A DNA stretch of 64,000 nucleotides from Marilutibacter chinensis (GCF_021725675.1 NZ_JAKJPO010000001.1:1178001-1242000), one strand, 5' to 3'; shown: positions 53,546 through 62,671, numbered from the stretch's first letter. Numbers and translations are program-made. Notes: generated from the sequence alone by a model not told the origin.

Positions 53546-54487
53546 TCAGTCGACTGCCGCGACCACCGCGCGGCGGACATGCAGGCGTGCGGCGCGCACC
53601 GCATCCGCCGCCTGGTCGAGCAGCCAGTCCCGGAATGCCGCGATCTTGCAGCTGTCGTGACGCGCGACCGGATAGGTGAACCAGAACGTGCGGCCGTCGG
53701 CGGCGACGAAATCGTGCGCCGGAACCAGTCGGCCGGCTTCCAGCTCGGCCCGGAACAGGATTGGCGAACCGATCGCCACGCCGTGACCGGCCACCGCCGC
53801 GGCGATGTCCAGATACTCGGCCGACAAGCTGGTCCCGAAGCGTCCCGGCAACGCCACGTCCTGCAGCCCGCGCGCGCGGTACCAGCACCGCCACCAGTCC
53901 GGTCGCCCCAGTAGCGGCAATGGCAGCGGCATGCGCGGGTCGTCGATCGCGGCGGCCGCGTCACGAAGGCCGGGAGCGCACAACGGCATGAAGATGCTGG
54001 GAAACAGCTCGAGCGCACGCAGGCCGCTCCAGTTGCCGTGCCCGTTCCGGATCGCCGCGTCGAACGGACCATCGACAAGGTCCTGCGCCTCCGCCGAAAG
54101 GTCCAGCTCCACCGCGATCTCCGGATGCGTCCGGCGGAAGCCGCCAAGCCTGGGCGTCAGCCAGCTCGTGCCCAGGCTCGGCAGCGCGGTGAGCGACAGA
54201 CAGGCCTCGTCGGTCTCTGCGGCCTTGATGAAGCAGGCGCTCAACGCCGCGAACGCATTGCTGGTTTCCCGCGCCACCAGCCGGCCGGCGCGGGTGAGCT
54301 CGACCCGTTGCGGCCGGCGGCGGAACAAACGCACCCCGATCTGCTGCTCGAGCCGGCGCACGTGGTAGCTGACCGAAGCGGCCGAGGTATCCAGCTCGCG
54401 CGCCGCCTGGGCGAACCCACCCAGACGCGCGGCCGCTTCGAACGCGCGGATCGAGTGCAGCGACGGCAGGCGACGGTAACCGACCAT
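53546..54487 (-). CDS. LysR-family regulator (GcvA-like)
   Basis: 313 residues. HTH at about 14-60 (AARLGGFAQAARELDTSAASVSYHVRRLE), effector domain from about 95. It converges with hutI and faces the DUF1579-like gene across a 127-base divergent region, so that gene is the more likely direct target. A role in hut control is possible only by proximity. Cys-containing segments (ACFIKAAETDEACLS, LCAPGL) are present but not diagnostic. Confidence 0.9.
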   Translation of the reverse strand: MVGYRRLPSLHSIRAFEAAARLGGFAQAARELDTSAASVSYHVRRLEQQIGVRLFRRRPQRVELTRAGRLVARETSNAFAALSACFIKAAETDEACLSLTALPSLGTSWLTPRLGGFRRTHPEIAVELDLSAEAQDLVDGPFDAAIRNGHGNWSGLRALELFPSIFMPLCAPGLRDAAAAIDDPRMPLPLPLLGRPDWWRCWYRARGLQDVALPGRFGTSLSAEYLDIAAAVAGHGVAIGSPILFRAELEAGRLVPAHDFVAADGRTFWFTYPVARHDSCKIAAFRDWLLDQAADAVRAARLHVRRAVVAAVD

Positions 54488-54614
54488 AAGTGTGACTTAG
54501 CCTAACGGACCGAATTCGGATCGTCGACACCGAGGCGGTCTTCCATGATCGGGACGTCGCGTCGACCGCGGCCGCTGCAGCAAGCGGCCGCTGACGCCCA
54601 TCCAGGGAGCCGCC

Positions 54615-55736
54615 ATGAACCCACCATTCGACCCACCGCACAACGGCCGCTTTTCGCCACCCCGTCGCCGTTTTCTTGCCGCCGCCGCGCTCGCCGGCGG
54701 CGCCGCCGCATTCGGCCTGTTTCCCGCGATGCGTGGCGCACGGGCCGCGACCGACCGTCCGGACGTCCCGCATGCGCATGACTGGGACTGGCTGCACGGC
54801 AGCTGGGACGTCCATCATCGCCGGCTCAAGGAGCGCCTGGTCGGCGACACCCGCTGGGAGGAGTTCACCGGGCGCAGCGCGATGTGGCTGACGATGGGCG
54901 GGCTGGGGACGATCGACGACAACAGCCTGGAACTGCCCGACGGCAGCTATCGCGGCCTGGGGCTGCGGGTGTTCGATCCGGAGACCGCGCAGTGGGCGAT
55001 CTGGTGGCTGGACGGACGCAACCCGACCCGCATCGATCCGGCCGTGCGCGGCGGCTTCGAAGGCGATACCGGCACCTTCACCGGCCGCGACACTCTTCGC
55101 GGACAGCCGATCCTGATGCGCTTCCGCTGGAACGACATCCACGGTCCGCGGCCATGGTGGGAACAGGCGTTCTCGCCCGACGATGGCGCCACCTGGGAAG
55201 TGAACTGGCGCAACTGGTTCACTCGTACGTCCGAAACGCCGGACCCGTTGCCGATGCTGCCCGGCGCACCCACCGACTTCAGTTTTCTCGCCGGCCGCTG
55301 GAAGGTACGGAACCGCCGCCTGCGCGAGCGCCTGGTCGGCAGCGACGACTGGGACGAATTCGACGGCACCCTGAACAACTGGCCGGTACTGGGCGGGTAC
55401 GGCAACGTCGGCGACAACGTAATGCACTTTCCCGGCGGCGACGTGCGCGGGGTCAGCGTCCGCAGCTACGACACGGGTACAGGCCAGTGGCTGAGCTGGT
55501 GGATCGACAGCCGCAACCCGTCGCGGCTCGATCCGCCGGTGGGCGGAAGCTTCGCCGCCGATGACGACCGCCGCGTCCTGGTCGGCGACGACACCCTGCG
55601 TGGCCGGCCAGTCAAGACCCGCGTGGTCTGGTCGCATATCGCCGCCGACTCCGCGCGCTGGGAACAGTCGTGCTCGGCCGACGGCGGCAGGAGCTGGGAA
55701 CCGAACTGGGTCAGCGATTTCGTCCGCGTCGGCTGA
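54615..55736 (+). CDS. Tat-exported protein of two tandem DUF1579-like repeats
   Basis: 373 residues. RRRFLAAAALAGGAAAFGLF near 17-40 is a twin-arginine signal. The mature protein is an internal duplication: repeat 1 (about 52-205) and repeat 2 (about 218-370) share RLKERLVG...W.EF / RLRERLVG...W.EF, WWLDGRNPTRIDP / WWIDSRNPSRLDP and DTLRGQP / DTLRGRP. Each unit is a lipocalin-like domain of the DUF1579 type. Function unknown. A GGGAG ribosome site precedes the ATG. Confidence 0.75.
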   Translation: MNPPFDPPHNGRFSPPRRRFLAAAALAGGAAAFGLFPAMRGARAATDRPDVPHAHDWDWLHGSWDVHHRRLKERLVGDTRWEEFTGRSAMWLTMGGLGTIDDNSLELPDGSYRGLGLRVFDPETAQWAIWWLDGRNPTRIDPAVRGGFEGDTGTFTGRDTLRGQPILMRFRWNDIHGPRPWWEQAFSPDDGATWEVNWRNWFTRTSETPDPLPMLPGAPTDFSFLAGRWKVRNRRLRERLVGSDDWDEFDGTLNNWPVLGGYGNVGDNVMHFPGGDVRGVSVRSYDTGTGQWLSWWIDSRNPSRLDPPVGGSFAADDDRRVLVGDDTLRGRPVKTRVVWSHIAADSARWEQSCSADGGRSWEPNWVSDFVRVG

Positions 55737-55814
55737 CTCCCGTCGCAAGCGGGCGGAACATACCGGTGGGAGGCATGTCGGCGAAAGGAAGGCGGCCGAC
55801 AGGGGCCGGAAAGC

Positions 55815-55843
55815 AGAACGGCGGGCCATGCCCGCCGTTCTTT
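55815..55843. terminator. Strong bidirectional terminator
   Basis: AGAACGGCGGGC (55815-55826), loop CAT, GCCCGCCGTTCT (55830-55841), then TT. The 12-base perfect stem lies between the convergent DUF1579-like and thx genes. Confidence 0.75.
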
Positions 55844-55885
55844 GTCGAACCGCCCGCCGGATCGCCTCGTGCGGCGATGCGTCGC

Positions 55886-56074
55886 TTACTCCTTCGCGGC
55901 CGCCTTCTTGGCGACGACCTTCTTGGCCGGGGCCTTGGCGACCTTGGTCGCCTTCTTCGCCACCGGCGCCGAAGCCGAACCGGTCGCCTTGGTCACCGCC
56001 GCGTGCGAGCGGGCGTTGCCATAGCTGGAGTTGTAACGCTTGCCCTTGGCGGTCTTGCGGTCGCCCTTGCCCAT
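55886..56074 (-). CDS. 30S ribosomal protein THX with Lys/Ala-rich tail
   Basis: 62 residues. MGKGDRKTAKGKRYNSSYGN is the THX core, which in Thermus sits in the head of the 30S subunit; the C-terminal half (ATKVAKAPAKKVVAKKAAAK) is a low-complexity basic extension like those in Xanthomonadaceae homologues. An AAGGA ribosome site lies a few bases before the ATG at 56074; longer readings are frameless. It is convergent with the DUF1579-like gene across a strong terminator. Confidence 0.88.
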   Translation of the reverse strand: MGKGDRKTAKGKRYNSSYGNARSHAAVTKATGSASAPVAKKATKVAKAPAKKVVAKKAAAKE

Positions 56075-56365
56075 GTTCCTTGCTCCGAATCTGTCGAGAT
56101 GGTGTTGAAGATGACGCGCAGTCGGCGAGGACGCGCTATCGGGATACGCCACGAGGCGTGACCGCGCATTTTAGCATGCGAATCGATGCTGCCGGGGCCT
56201 GGGCCAGGCTTCCCCGGCAAGGACGACGCGCCGACGGCGCGGTAGTGCCGCGCGGGTCGGCGAACGCCTGGCGTGCCATGCCGCAAAGGAAGTGCAGGGC
56301 CGCGGCCCGGAATTCGCGCAACCAGGTAGCCGGTTCCGGAATCGATCCAGGTGCCCAGCACCGGC

Positions 56366-56788
56366 TCAATGCGCGCAGGTCGCGTCGTGGACGTGGCCGT
56401 GGTTCAGACGCAGGTTGGCCAGATGCGCCAGGCCGACCAGGGTGCCGCCGAAGGTCATCGCCACCGCGTGCGGCAGCAGGGCCTCGTGCAGGGGCCGGTA
56501 CAGCACGCCGATCCACAGCACCAGCAACCCCGGGACCAGCAGCGACAGCGCCCGCACCGCACGGTGGCGCCGGTAACCCCAGACGACGCTGAACAGACCC
56601 AGCCCGGTCGCGAACACCACGAACGCCAGCTCGAAGCCGTCGTCGAACCAGCCGGACACGCCCAGCGAAGGCAGGGTCGCGATCAGGATCGGCAGCAACG
56701 CGCAGTGCACCGCGCACAGCAGCGAGCCGATCGCACCGATACGGTCGAGGAAACGACGGAACGCGAGACGGATTCGGGAGGGAGGCAT
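56366..56788 (-). CDS. MerC-domain membrane protein, Zur-box controlled
   Basis: 140 residues, four membrane helices with the MerC motif LLCAVHCALLPIL in helix 1. MerC proteins carry thiophilic metals across the inner membrane in mercury operons; this version ends in a His-rich tail (NHGHVHDATCAH) suited to zinc. It starts 25 bases from a Zur box shared with the divergent zinc receptor, so zinc rather than mercury is the likely cargo. No mer genes are present. Confidence 0.88.
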   Translation of the reverse strand: MPPSRIRLAFRRFLDRIGAIGSLLCAVHCALLPILIATLPSLGVSGWFDDGFELAFVVFATGLGLFSVVWGYRRHRAVRALSLLVPGLLVLWIGVLYRPLHEALLPHAVAMTFGGTLVGLAHLANLRLNHGHVHDATCAH

Positions 56789-56812
56789 GACGTACGACAG
56801 GGGCTGGATCTC

Positions 56813-56835
56813 GAATAGTTATAGTATAACATTTC
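56813..56835. promoter_or_regulatory. Zur box between merC-like gene and TonB receptor
   Basis: GAATAGTTATA, central G, TATAACATTTC: a 23-base dyad centred at 56824 that matches the gammaproteobacterial Zur consensus (GAAATGTTATA-N-TATAACATTTC) at all but two positions, flanked by TCGA symmetry. TATAGT inside it can serve as -10 for the receptor, so bound Zur would block transcription in both directions. Confidence 0.85.
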
Positions 56836-56862
56836 GACTATCCCGGTACGCCACTTTACCCG

Positions 56863-59076
56863 ATGCCCATGTCTTCCCGCACCTTTCCACGCCCCCTCCC
56901 CCTGTCGATCGCCCTCGCCGCCGCGCTGATGGCCGGCTCTCCATTACTGCATGCGGCGCCCGACGCCGCGGCCGATCAGGAACACGAACATGAACCGGTG
57001 GATCTGAACGCGGTCCAGGTGCGCGCCACGCCGCTAGCCGGTACTGCCGAGGACCTGACCCGTCCGGTCGAGGTACTGGCCGGCGAGAAGCTCGACGAGG
57101 CCAAGGCCAACTCGCTCGGCGAGACCGTCTCCAAGCTGCCCGGCGTGCAGTCGACGTACTTCGGCCCGGGTGTCGGCCGACCGATCGTGCGCGGCTTCGA
57201 TGGCGCGCGCGTGCAGGTGCTCAGCGACGGCCTCGGCGCCGGCGACGTGTCGACGGTCAGCGTCGACCACGCGGTCACGATCGAGCCGTTCCTGGCCAAC
57301 CAGATCGAGGTGCTGAAGGGACCGGCGACCCTGCTCTACGGCAGCGGCGCGATCGGCGGCGCGGTCAACGTCATCGACGGGCGAATTCCCGAGGCAGCGA
57401 CCGAAAGGCCGCTGGAGGGTCGTGCCGAACTGCGCGCCGGCACCGTCAACGACGAGAAGACCGGCATGGTCCGCCTTGACGGCACCTCCGCCGGCGGCAA
57501 CCTCGTGTTCCATTTCGACGCCCTGCATCGCGAGACCGGCGACTACGACATTCCCGGCTTCGCCGAGAGCGAGCACGCGCACGAGGACGAGGAACACGAC
57601 GGCGAGGAAGGGCACGAGGAAGAAGGTGCCCACGGCACTCTGCCCAACAGCGCGGTACGTACCGATGCCGGCGCACTGGGCGTGTCCTGGGTCGGCGAGC
57701 GCGGTTTCCTCGGCGTCGGCGTCAGCCTCTTCAACACCCGCTATGGGGTGCCCGGCCACTCGCACGAACACGAAGAAGACCATGACGACGACCACGATCA
57801 CGACGAAGAGGAACACGAGGAAGAGGGACCGGTCCGGATCGTGATGGACCAGCGCCGCACCGAGCTGCGCGGTGGCCTCGATGACATCGGCCCGTTCGTC
57901 TCCCTGCGCGGCAAGATCGCCCACACCGACTACACCCACACCGAGTACGAAGGCGACGAAGTCGGTACCGTGTTCGACAATGACAGCACCGAGGCGCGGC
58001 TGGAGCTGGTCCATCGTCCGCTGATGGGTTGGGACGGCGCAATCGGCCTGCAGTGGGCGGAGCGTGACTTCCAGGCGATTGGCGAGGAAGCCTTCGTGCC
58101 GGCCTCGCAGTCGCGCGACGCCGGCCTGTTCTGGATCGGTCAGCGCGAGTTCGGCGCCCTGAAGTTCGAGCTCGGCGCGCGCCACGACCGCAACCGCATC
58201 GACATCGACGAGGCCGAGGCGATCGGCCCCGATCGCGATTTCAACACCACCAGCCTGTCGGCCTCGATGCGCTGGAACGTCAGCCCGGACTTCCACCTGT
58301 CCTTCGGCCTCGACCGCGCACAGCGTGCACCCACCGCCGAAGAGCTGTATTCCAACGGCCTGCACGTGGCCACCGCGAGCGTCGAACTGGGCAACCCGGA
58401 CCTCGACGTGGAGACCGCCAACCGCGCCGAACTGGGCCTGCACTGGCATCGCGGACCGTTCAGGCTCGGCGCATCGATCTACCACGCACGCTTCGACGAC
58501 TTCATCTACCTGGCCGATACCGGTATCGACGACGGCGGTCCGGTGCGGGTGTGGGCACAGGACGATGCGCGCTTCAACGGTGCCGAGGCCGAAGGCAGCT
58601 GGAATTTCGCCGACAACGCCAGCGGCAGCTGGGACCTGCGCGTGTTCGGCGACGTCGTGCGCGGCGAGCTGAGCGGAAGCGGTACCCGCGATTTCGACAT
58701 CTCCGTGCCCCACGGCGACCACACCCACGACTACACCGCGGCGCTGGCGCGTGGCGGCAACCTGCCGCGGATCGCTCCCGCCCGCGTCGGCGGAGAGCTG
58801 CGCTGGGCGATGGGCGCGTGGCGCGCTTCGCTGGGTGCGACCCGCTATGCCGAACAGGACGATGTCGCCGAGAACGAGGAGTCGACGCCGGGCTACACCC
58901 TGGTCGACGCCCATCTGGCCTGGCACATGGACACCGCGTCCGGCGGCGCCTGGGAGGTGTTCGTCGACGGCACCAATCTGCTCGACGAGGAGGCGCGCGC
59001 GCATACCTCGTTCCTGAAGGACCTTGCACCGCTGCCGGGTCGCGGGATCGCGTTCGGCGTACGCGCGTTCTTCTGA
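56863..59076 (+). CDS. znuD: TonB-dependent zinc receptor (ZnuD-type)
   Basis: 737 residues. Signal peptide to about 33, plug domain at about 45-170 (LPGVQSTYFGPGVGRPIVRGFDGARVQVLSDGLGAGD-type text) and a 22-strand barrel ending in Phe. Two extracellular loops are extremely His/Asp/Glu-rich: about residues 235-258 and 298-325, as in ZnuD of Neisseria, whose loop captures zinc. The mature N-terminus also has HEHEHEP. A Zur box lies 28 bases upstream of the ATG, predicting derepression in zinc starvation. An alternative ATG lies two codons later. Confidence 0.92.
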   Translation: MPMSSRTFPRPLPLSIALAAALMAGSPLLHAAPDAAADQEHEHEPVDLNAVQVRATPLAGTAEDLTRPVEVLAGEKLDEAKANSLGETVSKLPGVQSTYFGPGVGRPIVRGFDGARVQVLSDGLGAGDVSTVSVDHAVTIEPFLANQIEVLKGPATLLYGSGAIGGAVNVIDGRIPEAATERPLEGRAELRAGTVNDEKTGMVRLDGTSAGGNLVFHFDALHRETGDYDIPGFAESEHAHEDEEHDGEEGHEEEGAHGTLPNSAVRTDAGALGVSWVGERGFLGVGVSLFNTRYGVPGHSHEHEEDHDDDHDHDEEEHEEEGPVRIVMDQRRTELRGGLDDIGPFVSLRGKIAHTDYTHTEYEGDEVGTVFDNDSTEARLELVHRPLMGWDGAIGLQWAERDFQAIGEEAFVPASQSRDAGLFWIGQREFGALKFELGARHDRNRIDIDEAEAIGPDRDFNTTSLSASMRWNVSPDFHLSFGLDRAQRAPTAEELYSNGLHVATASVELGNPDLDVETANRAELGLHWHRGPFRLGASIYHARFDDFIYLADTGIDDGGPVRVWAQDDARFNGAEAEGSWNFADNASGSWDLRVFGDVVRGELSGSGTRDFDISVPHGDHTHDYTAALARGGNLPRIAPARVGGELRWAMGAWRASLGATRYAEQDDVAENEESTPGYTLVDAHLAWHMDTASGGAWEVFVDGTNLLDEEARAHTSFLKDLAPLPGRGIAFGVRAFF

Positions 59077-59096
59077 TCCGCCCTCTGCAGAAATCC

Positions 59097-59127
59097 ACGG
59101 GCGCCGCTGCGAGGTGGCGCCCGTTCT
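59097..59127. terminator. Terminator between znuD and the converging gene
   Basis: ACGGGCGCC (59097-59105), a 10-base loop, GGCGCCCGT (59116-59124) and TCT: a 9-base perfect stem between convergent genes. Confidence 0.6.
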
Positions 59128-59131
59128 GCGT

Positions 59132-59755
59132 TCAACGTCCCTGCAACGCCTCGTGCAGCCCAGGCTGGTGATCGGCGCCTACGCAGTCCCTGCGGCGCTC
59201 GCGGATCGCCTTCGCGGTGCAGCTGTCGCGGCCGCCGAACAGACCGAGCAGGGTCCGCGCGACCACCGAGTCCTCCTTCAGTTTCTCGACCGCGTCGCCG
59301 TCGGTCGCCCAGTCGTCGGCGAAACGCGTGCTGCGCGGATCGAGCGTGGCGCGCGAGGCCAGAGGATCGGGCCTTGCGAATCCGGTTGGTTCGTCGGACC
59401 CGGGCACCGACAGATCCAGCGGCCGTTGCGGTGCCGGCGTGTCGCCTGACGGCAGGAACACCGCCGAGGTCTCCCCCGGCACTGGCCGCGATGGCGACTC
59501 GGGGGTGTGGGCGATCCTCGCCCGTGCCGGCGATACGGCAGCCGGCGCAGCCGTCGTCCCGACTTCCGGTTCGGTAGGCGCCCTGGATATGAAACGGACA
59601 AGCAGCACCGGCTCGTCATCCACATTGGCGGACATCGGCACCTGGAGCTGGAACCGGAACAGCAGCCACCACGACGCGTACAGGTGCAGGCCGGCGACGA
59701 AGGCCATCAACGCGATCCGTGCCAGCTGGTCCCGCCTGTCCTGTCCGCAGTGCAT
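59132..59755 (-). CDS. Single-pass, Pro-rich periplasmic protein of unknown function (TonB-like layout)
   Basis: 207 residues. One membrane helix at about 15-35 (LMAFVAGLHLYASWWLLF), then a Pro/Ala/Ser/Arg-rich periplasmic region. This layout is like TonB, but no TonB C-terminal domain is visible; the end (LLGLFGGRDSCTAKAIRERRRDCVG) resembles a Xanthomonadaceae family of unknown role with a Cys pair. It lies between the zinc receptor and zur. A GGAG site precedes the ATG. Confidence 0.65.
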   Translation of the reverse strand: MHCGQDRRDQLARIALMAFVAGLHLYASWWLLFRFQLQVPMSANVDDEPVLLVRFISRAPTEPEVGTTAAPAAVSPARARIAHTPESPSRPVPGETSAVFLPSGDTPAPQRPLDLSVPGSDEPTGFARPDPLASRATLDPRSTRFADDWATDGDAVEKLKEDSVVARTLLGLFGGRDSCTAKAIRERRRDCVGADHQPGLHEALQGR

Positions 59756-59856
59756 CCTTGCTCCGGTCGCGACGATGACCGGCGCACTCTAGCCGGCGTC
59801 TCCGGCGGCGTGGTTAGGAAATCGTTGCCGCGCGCGAGGGACGGCCCGGCCGGGGC

Positions 59857-60342
59857 TCAGCTCCCTGGCGCGCACCCGGCGCAGATGCCGTGCACTTCCA
59901 GCGTCTGCGCCTGCGGAGTGAAGCCCAGCGCGCGGGCACGCCGGTCGAGCGAGGCGACGATCTCCTCGTCTTCCAGCTCCGTCGCGGACTGGCACTTGTC
60001 GCAGATCAGGAACGGCACCGCGTGCGCCTCGGCGCCCGGATGATGGCATCCGACAAAGGCGTTGATCGACGCGAGTTTGTGGATGAAGCCGTGCTCGAGC
60101 AGGAAGTCCAGCGCGCGATAGATCGTCGGCGGCGCCGCCGAATCGTGGGTCGCCTTCATCTGGTCGAGCAGGTCGTACGCCTTGACCGGACGCCCGGCAT
60201 CGGCGATCAGCTGCAGCGCATGCGCGCGGATCGGGGTCAGGCGCAGGCCGCGCTGTTTGCACAGCCGCTCGACCTCGCGCACGAAACCGGCGGCGTCGTG
60301 GACGTGGTGCTTGGGGTCGGTGCAGGCGTGCGGCGCATCCAT
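59857..60342 (-). CDS. zur: Fur-family zinc uptake regulator Zur
   Basis: 161 residues. Winged HTH at about 25-95 (LRLTPIRAHALQLIADAGRPVKAYDLLDQMK, TIYRALDFLLEHGFIHKL) and dimerisation domain with FLICDKCQSATE and ICAGC, two CxxC zinc sites, plus GCHHPGAEAH. The N-terminal His-rich stretch (DPKHHVHD) and the CHH motif favour Zur over Fur. It starts 9 bases after gltX, so it is in that operon. Its target is the dyad at 56813-56835. Confidence 0.9.
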   Translation of the reverse strand: MDAPHACTDPKHHVHDAAGFVREVERLCKQRGLRLTPIRAHALQLIADAGRPVKAYDLLDQMKATHDSAAPPTIYRALDFLLEHGFIHKLASINAFVGCHHPGAEAHAVPFLICDKCQSATELEDEEIVASLDRRARALGFTPQAQTLEVHGICAGCAPGS

Positions 60343-60351
60343 GATCCTGAT

Positions 60352-61758
60352 TTAGGGCGCTTTGGGCATTTTTGCAAGCGCGGCGTCGATACGCGCCAGC
60401 GCCTCGTCGCGGCCGCACAGGTACACCGTGTGGCCGATGTCGGGGCTGACCTGGGTTCCGGTGATCGCCACCCGCATCGGCTGGGCGACCTTGCCCATGC
60501 CGATCTCCAGCGCCTGCGCAGTCGCCTGCAGCGCCGCGGTGATCGCCTCGGCGCTCCACTCCGGCAGCGCGGCGATACGCTGGCGCGCGTCGGCCAGCGG
60601 CGCCCGCGCCTTGTCGGTCAGGTGCTTGGCGACGGCCGCGTCGTCGTATTCGGTCAACGGCTGGAACCAGACCCTCGCCCGCTCGGCCATCTCCTTCAGC
60701 GTCTGCACCCGGTCGCGCAACGCGATCACGATGTCGGCGGCGGCCGGCCCCTTCGAAGGATCCAGACCCTGCGCGCGCAGGTGCCAGTCCAGGTGCATGG
60801 CGACGTCGGCCGGATCGTCGGACTTCAGGTACTGCTGGTTCAGCCAGCCCAGCTTGGCCGGATCCAGGCGTGAGGCCTTGGCGTTGACGTCCTTGAGGTC
60901 GAACAGCCGGGTCATCTCAGCGACCGAGAAGATCTCCTGGTCGCCATGCGACCAGCCCAGCCGCACCAGGTAGTTCAGCAGCGCATGCGGCAGATAGCCC
61001 ATCTCGCGGTACTGCATCACGTCGGCCGCGCCTGTGCGCTTGGACAGCTTGGCGCCATGCTCGTCGAGGATCATCGGCAGATGCGCGAAATGCGGCACCG
61101 GCGCACCCAGCGCCCGGTAGATGTTGATCTGCCGCGGCGTGTTGTTGACGTGATCGTCGCCGCGCACCACGTCGGTGATGCCCATGTCGATGTCGTCGAC
61201 CACCACGGCGAAGTTGTATGTCGGATAGCCATCGGAACGGAAGATCACCAGGTCGTCGAGCTCGTCGTTGCTGATCTCGATGCGGCCCTTGACCTTGTCC
61301 TCCCACACCACCGAGCCGCCTTGCGGGTTGCGGAAGCGGATCACCCGGTTCGGATCATCGCGGTATGGCAGCCCCGCATCCCGCGCGGCGCCGCTGTAGC
61401 GGGGCTTCAGGCCGGCGGCCATCGCCGCCTCTCGCATCGCCTCCAGCTCCTCCCGGGTCTCGTAGGCGTAGTAGGCGGCGCCGTCGGCCAGCATCCGCTC
61501 GGCGACCTCGCGATAGCGATCGAGGCGCGAGGTCTGGTAGACGGGACCCTCGTCGTAGTCCAGCCCGAGCCACTCCATCGCCTGCAGGATCGCGTCGATC
61601 GCCCCCTGAGTACTGCGCTCGCGATCGGTGTCCTCGACCCGCAGCACGAACTGGCCGCCGTCGCGGCGCGCCTCCAGCCAGCAGTACAGCGCGGTGCGCG
61701 CGCCGCCGATGTGCAGATAGCCGGTGGGACTGGGAGCGAAACGGGTGCGGGTGGTCAT
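60352..61758 (-). CDS. gltX: Glutamyl-tRNA synthetase
   Basis: 468 residues. HIGH-type motif HIGG at 16-19 in [13 protein letters not shown] and KMSKS-type KLSKR at 237-241. Charges tRNA-Glu with glutamate in the cytoplasm. The C-terminal anticodon-binding domain ends [11 protein letters not shown]. The zur gene follows in the same operon, which ties a zinc regulator to a housekeeping gene. Start taken at the ATG that gives [13 protein letters not shown]. Confidence 0.97.
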   Translation of the reverse strand: MTTRTRFAPSPTGYLHIGGARTALYCWLEARRDGGQFVLRVEDTDRERSTQGAIDAILQAMEWLGLDYDEGPVYQTSRLDRYREVAERMLADGAAYYAYETREELEAMREAAMAAGLKPRYSGAARDAGLPYRDDPNRVIRFRNPQGGSVVWEDKVKGRIEISNDELDDLVIFRSDGYPTYNFAVVVDDIDMGITDVVRGDDHVNNTPRQINIYRALGAPVPHFAHLPMILDEHGAKLSKRTGAADVMQYREMGYLPHALLNYLVRLGWSHGDQEIFSVAEMTRLFDLKDVNAKASRLDPAKLGWLNQQYLKSDDPADVAMHLDWHLRAQGLDPSKGPAAADIVIALRDRVQTLKEMAERARVWFQPLTEYDDAAVAKHLTDKARAPLADARQRIAALPEWSAEAITAALQATAQALEIGMGKVAQPMRVAITGTQVSPDIGHTVYLCGRDEALARIDAALAKMPKAP

Positions 61759-61875
61759 TCGGTGATCTGGGACGGCGGCGGACAAGTCGATCATTTTACC
61801 GGGTTGCCGGTTCGCCGTGCCGGACCCGGGAAGGTCCGGGTGGCGCCCGACGACAGGCCGGCAACCCGCAGCCAC

Positions 61876-61881
61876 TACAAT
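61876..61881 (+). promoter_or_regulatory. TANNNT -10 box 6 bases before lpxH start
   Basis: TACAAT, six bases (CGCCGC), then the ATG at 61888; no Shine-Dalgarno site, so a leaderless mRNA is predicted. Confidence 0.5.
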
Positions 61882-61887
61882 CGCCGC

Positions 61888-62634
61888 ATGACCACTCTCT
61901 TCATTTCCGACCTGCATCTCGATCCCGAGCGCCCGGACATCACCGCCGTGTTCGTCGCATTCCTGCGCGGCGAGGCCCGCGATGCCGATGCGCTGTACAT
62001 CCTCGGCGACCTGTTCGAGGCCTGGGTGGGCGACGACGATCCGTCCGATGTCGGCGCAACCGTCGCATCCGAGGTCAGGACGCTGGTCGATTCGGGCGTG
62101 CCGGTGTTCTTCATCCGCGGCAACCGCGACTTCCTGCTCGGCGACGCCTACGCCCGCCGCGCCGGAATGGTCGTGCTGCCGGACCCGGCCGTGATCATGC
62201 TGTACGGACGCCCCGTCCTGCTGATGCACGGCGACCTGCTGTGCACCGACGACACCGCCTACCAGCAGTTCCGCGCCCAGGTGCGCGACCCGCACTGGCA
62301 GGCCCGGTTCCTGGCGCAGCCGTTGCAGGCCAGGCTGGCGTTCGCGCAGCAGGCGCGCGAGGCCAGCATGCGGCGGCAATCGGAGATGAAGGACGGCGAC
62401 CGCGGCCGGTTCGAGACCATCACCGACGTGTCTCCGGTGGCCGTACGCGAGACCCTGCACCGTTTCGGCATCGATACCCTGATCCACGGCCATACCCACC
62501 GCCCTGCGGTGCACGAGCTCGACGTCGACGGCCACGCCTGCCGGCGCATCGTGCTGGGGGACTGGTACGAACAGGGCTCGGTGCTGCGCGTCGACCGTGA
62601 TGGCGCCCGGCTGGAAGGCCTGCCACTGCCGTGA
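61888..62634 (+). CDS. lpxH: UDP-2,3-diacylglucosamine diphosphatase
   Basis: 248 residues, calcineurin-like phosphoesterase. Metal ligands Asp8 and His10 (FISDLHLD), Asp41 (LGDLFEAW), Asn79 (RGNRDF), His114 ([11 protein letters not shown]) and HGHTHRP near the C-terminus. Removes UMP from UDP-diacylglucosamine to give lipid X in lipid A synthesis at the inner membrane. It diverges from gltX, 129 bases apart. Confidence 0.97.
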   Translation: MTTLFISDLHLDPERPDITAVFVAFLRGEARDADALYILGDLFEAWVGDDDPSDVGATVASEVRTLVDSGVPVFFIRGNRDFLLGDAYARRAGMVVLPDPAVIMLYGRPVLLMHGDLLCTDDTAYQQFRAQVRDPHWQARFLAQPLQARLAFAQQAREASMRRQSEMKDGDRGRFETITDVSPVAVRETLHRFGIDTLIHGHTHRPAVHELDVDGHACRRIVLGDWYEQGSVLRVDRDGARLEGLPLP

Positions 62635-62671
62635 CCGTCAGTCCATGACGTGACGACAAGGAGGTATTGCG

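Noticed and set aside
56366-56788. Mercury-resistance merC
   Set aside because: No merR, merT, merP or merA is near; the Zur box and His-rich tail point to zinc.
56813-56835. Fur box instead of Zur box
   Set aside because: The centre TTATA-G-TATAA with TAACATTTC flank matches the Zur consensus, not the GATAAT repeats of Fur, and the regulated receptor is His-rich.
57550-57840. Low-complexity repeat or sequencing artefact in the TonB receptor
   Set aside because: The His/Asp/Glu-rich codons are in frame, lie in two predicted loops and match the known ZnuD architecture.
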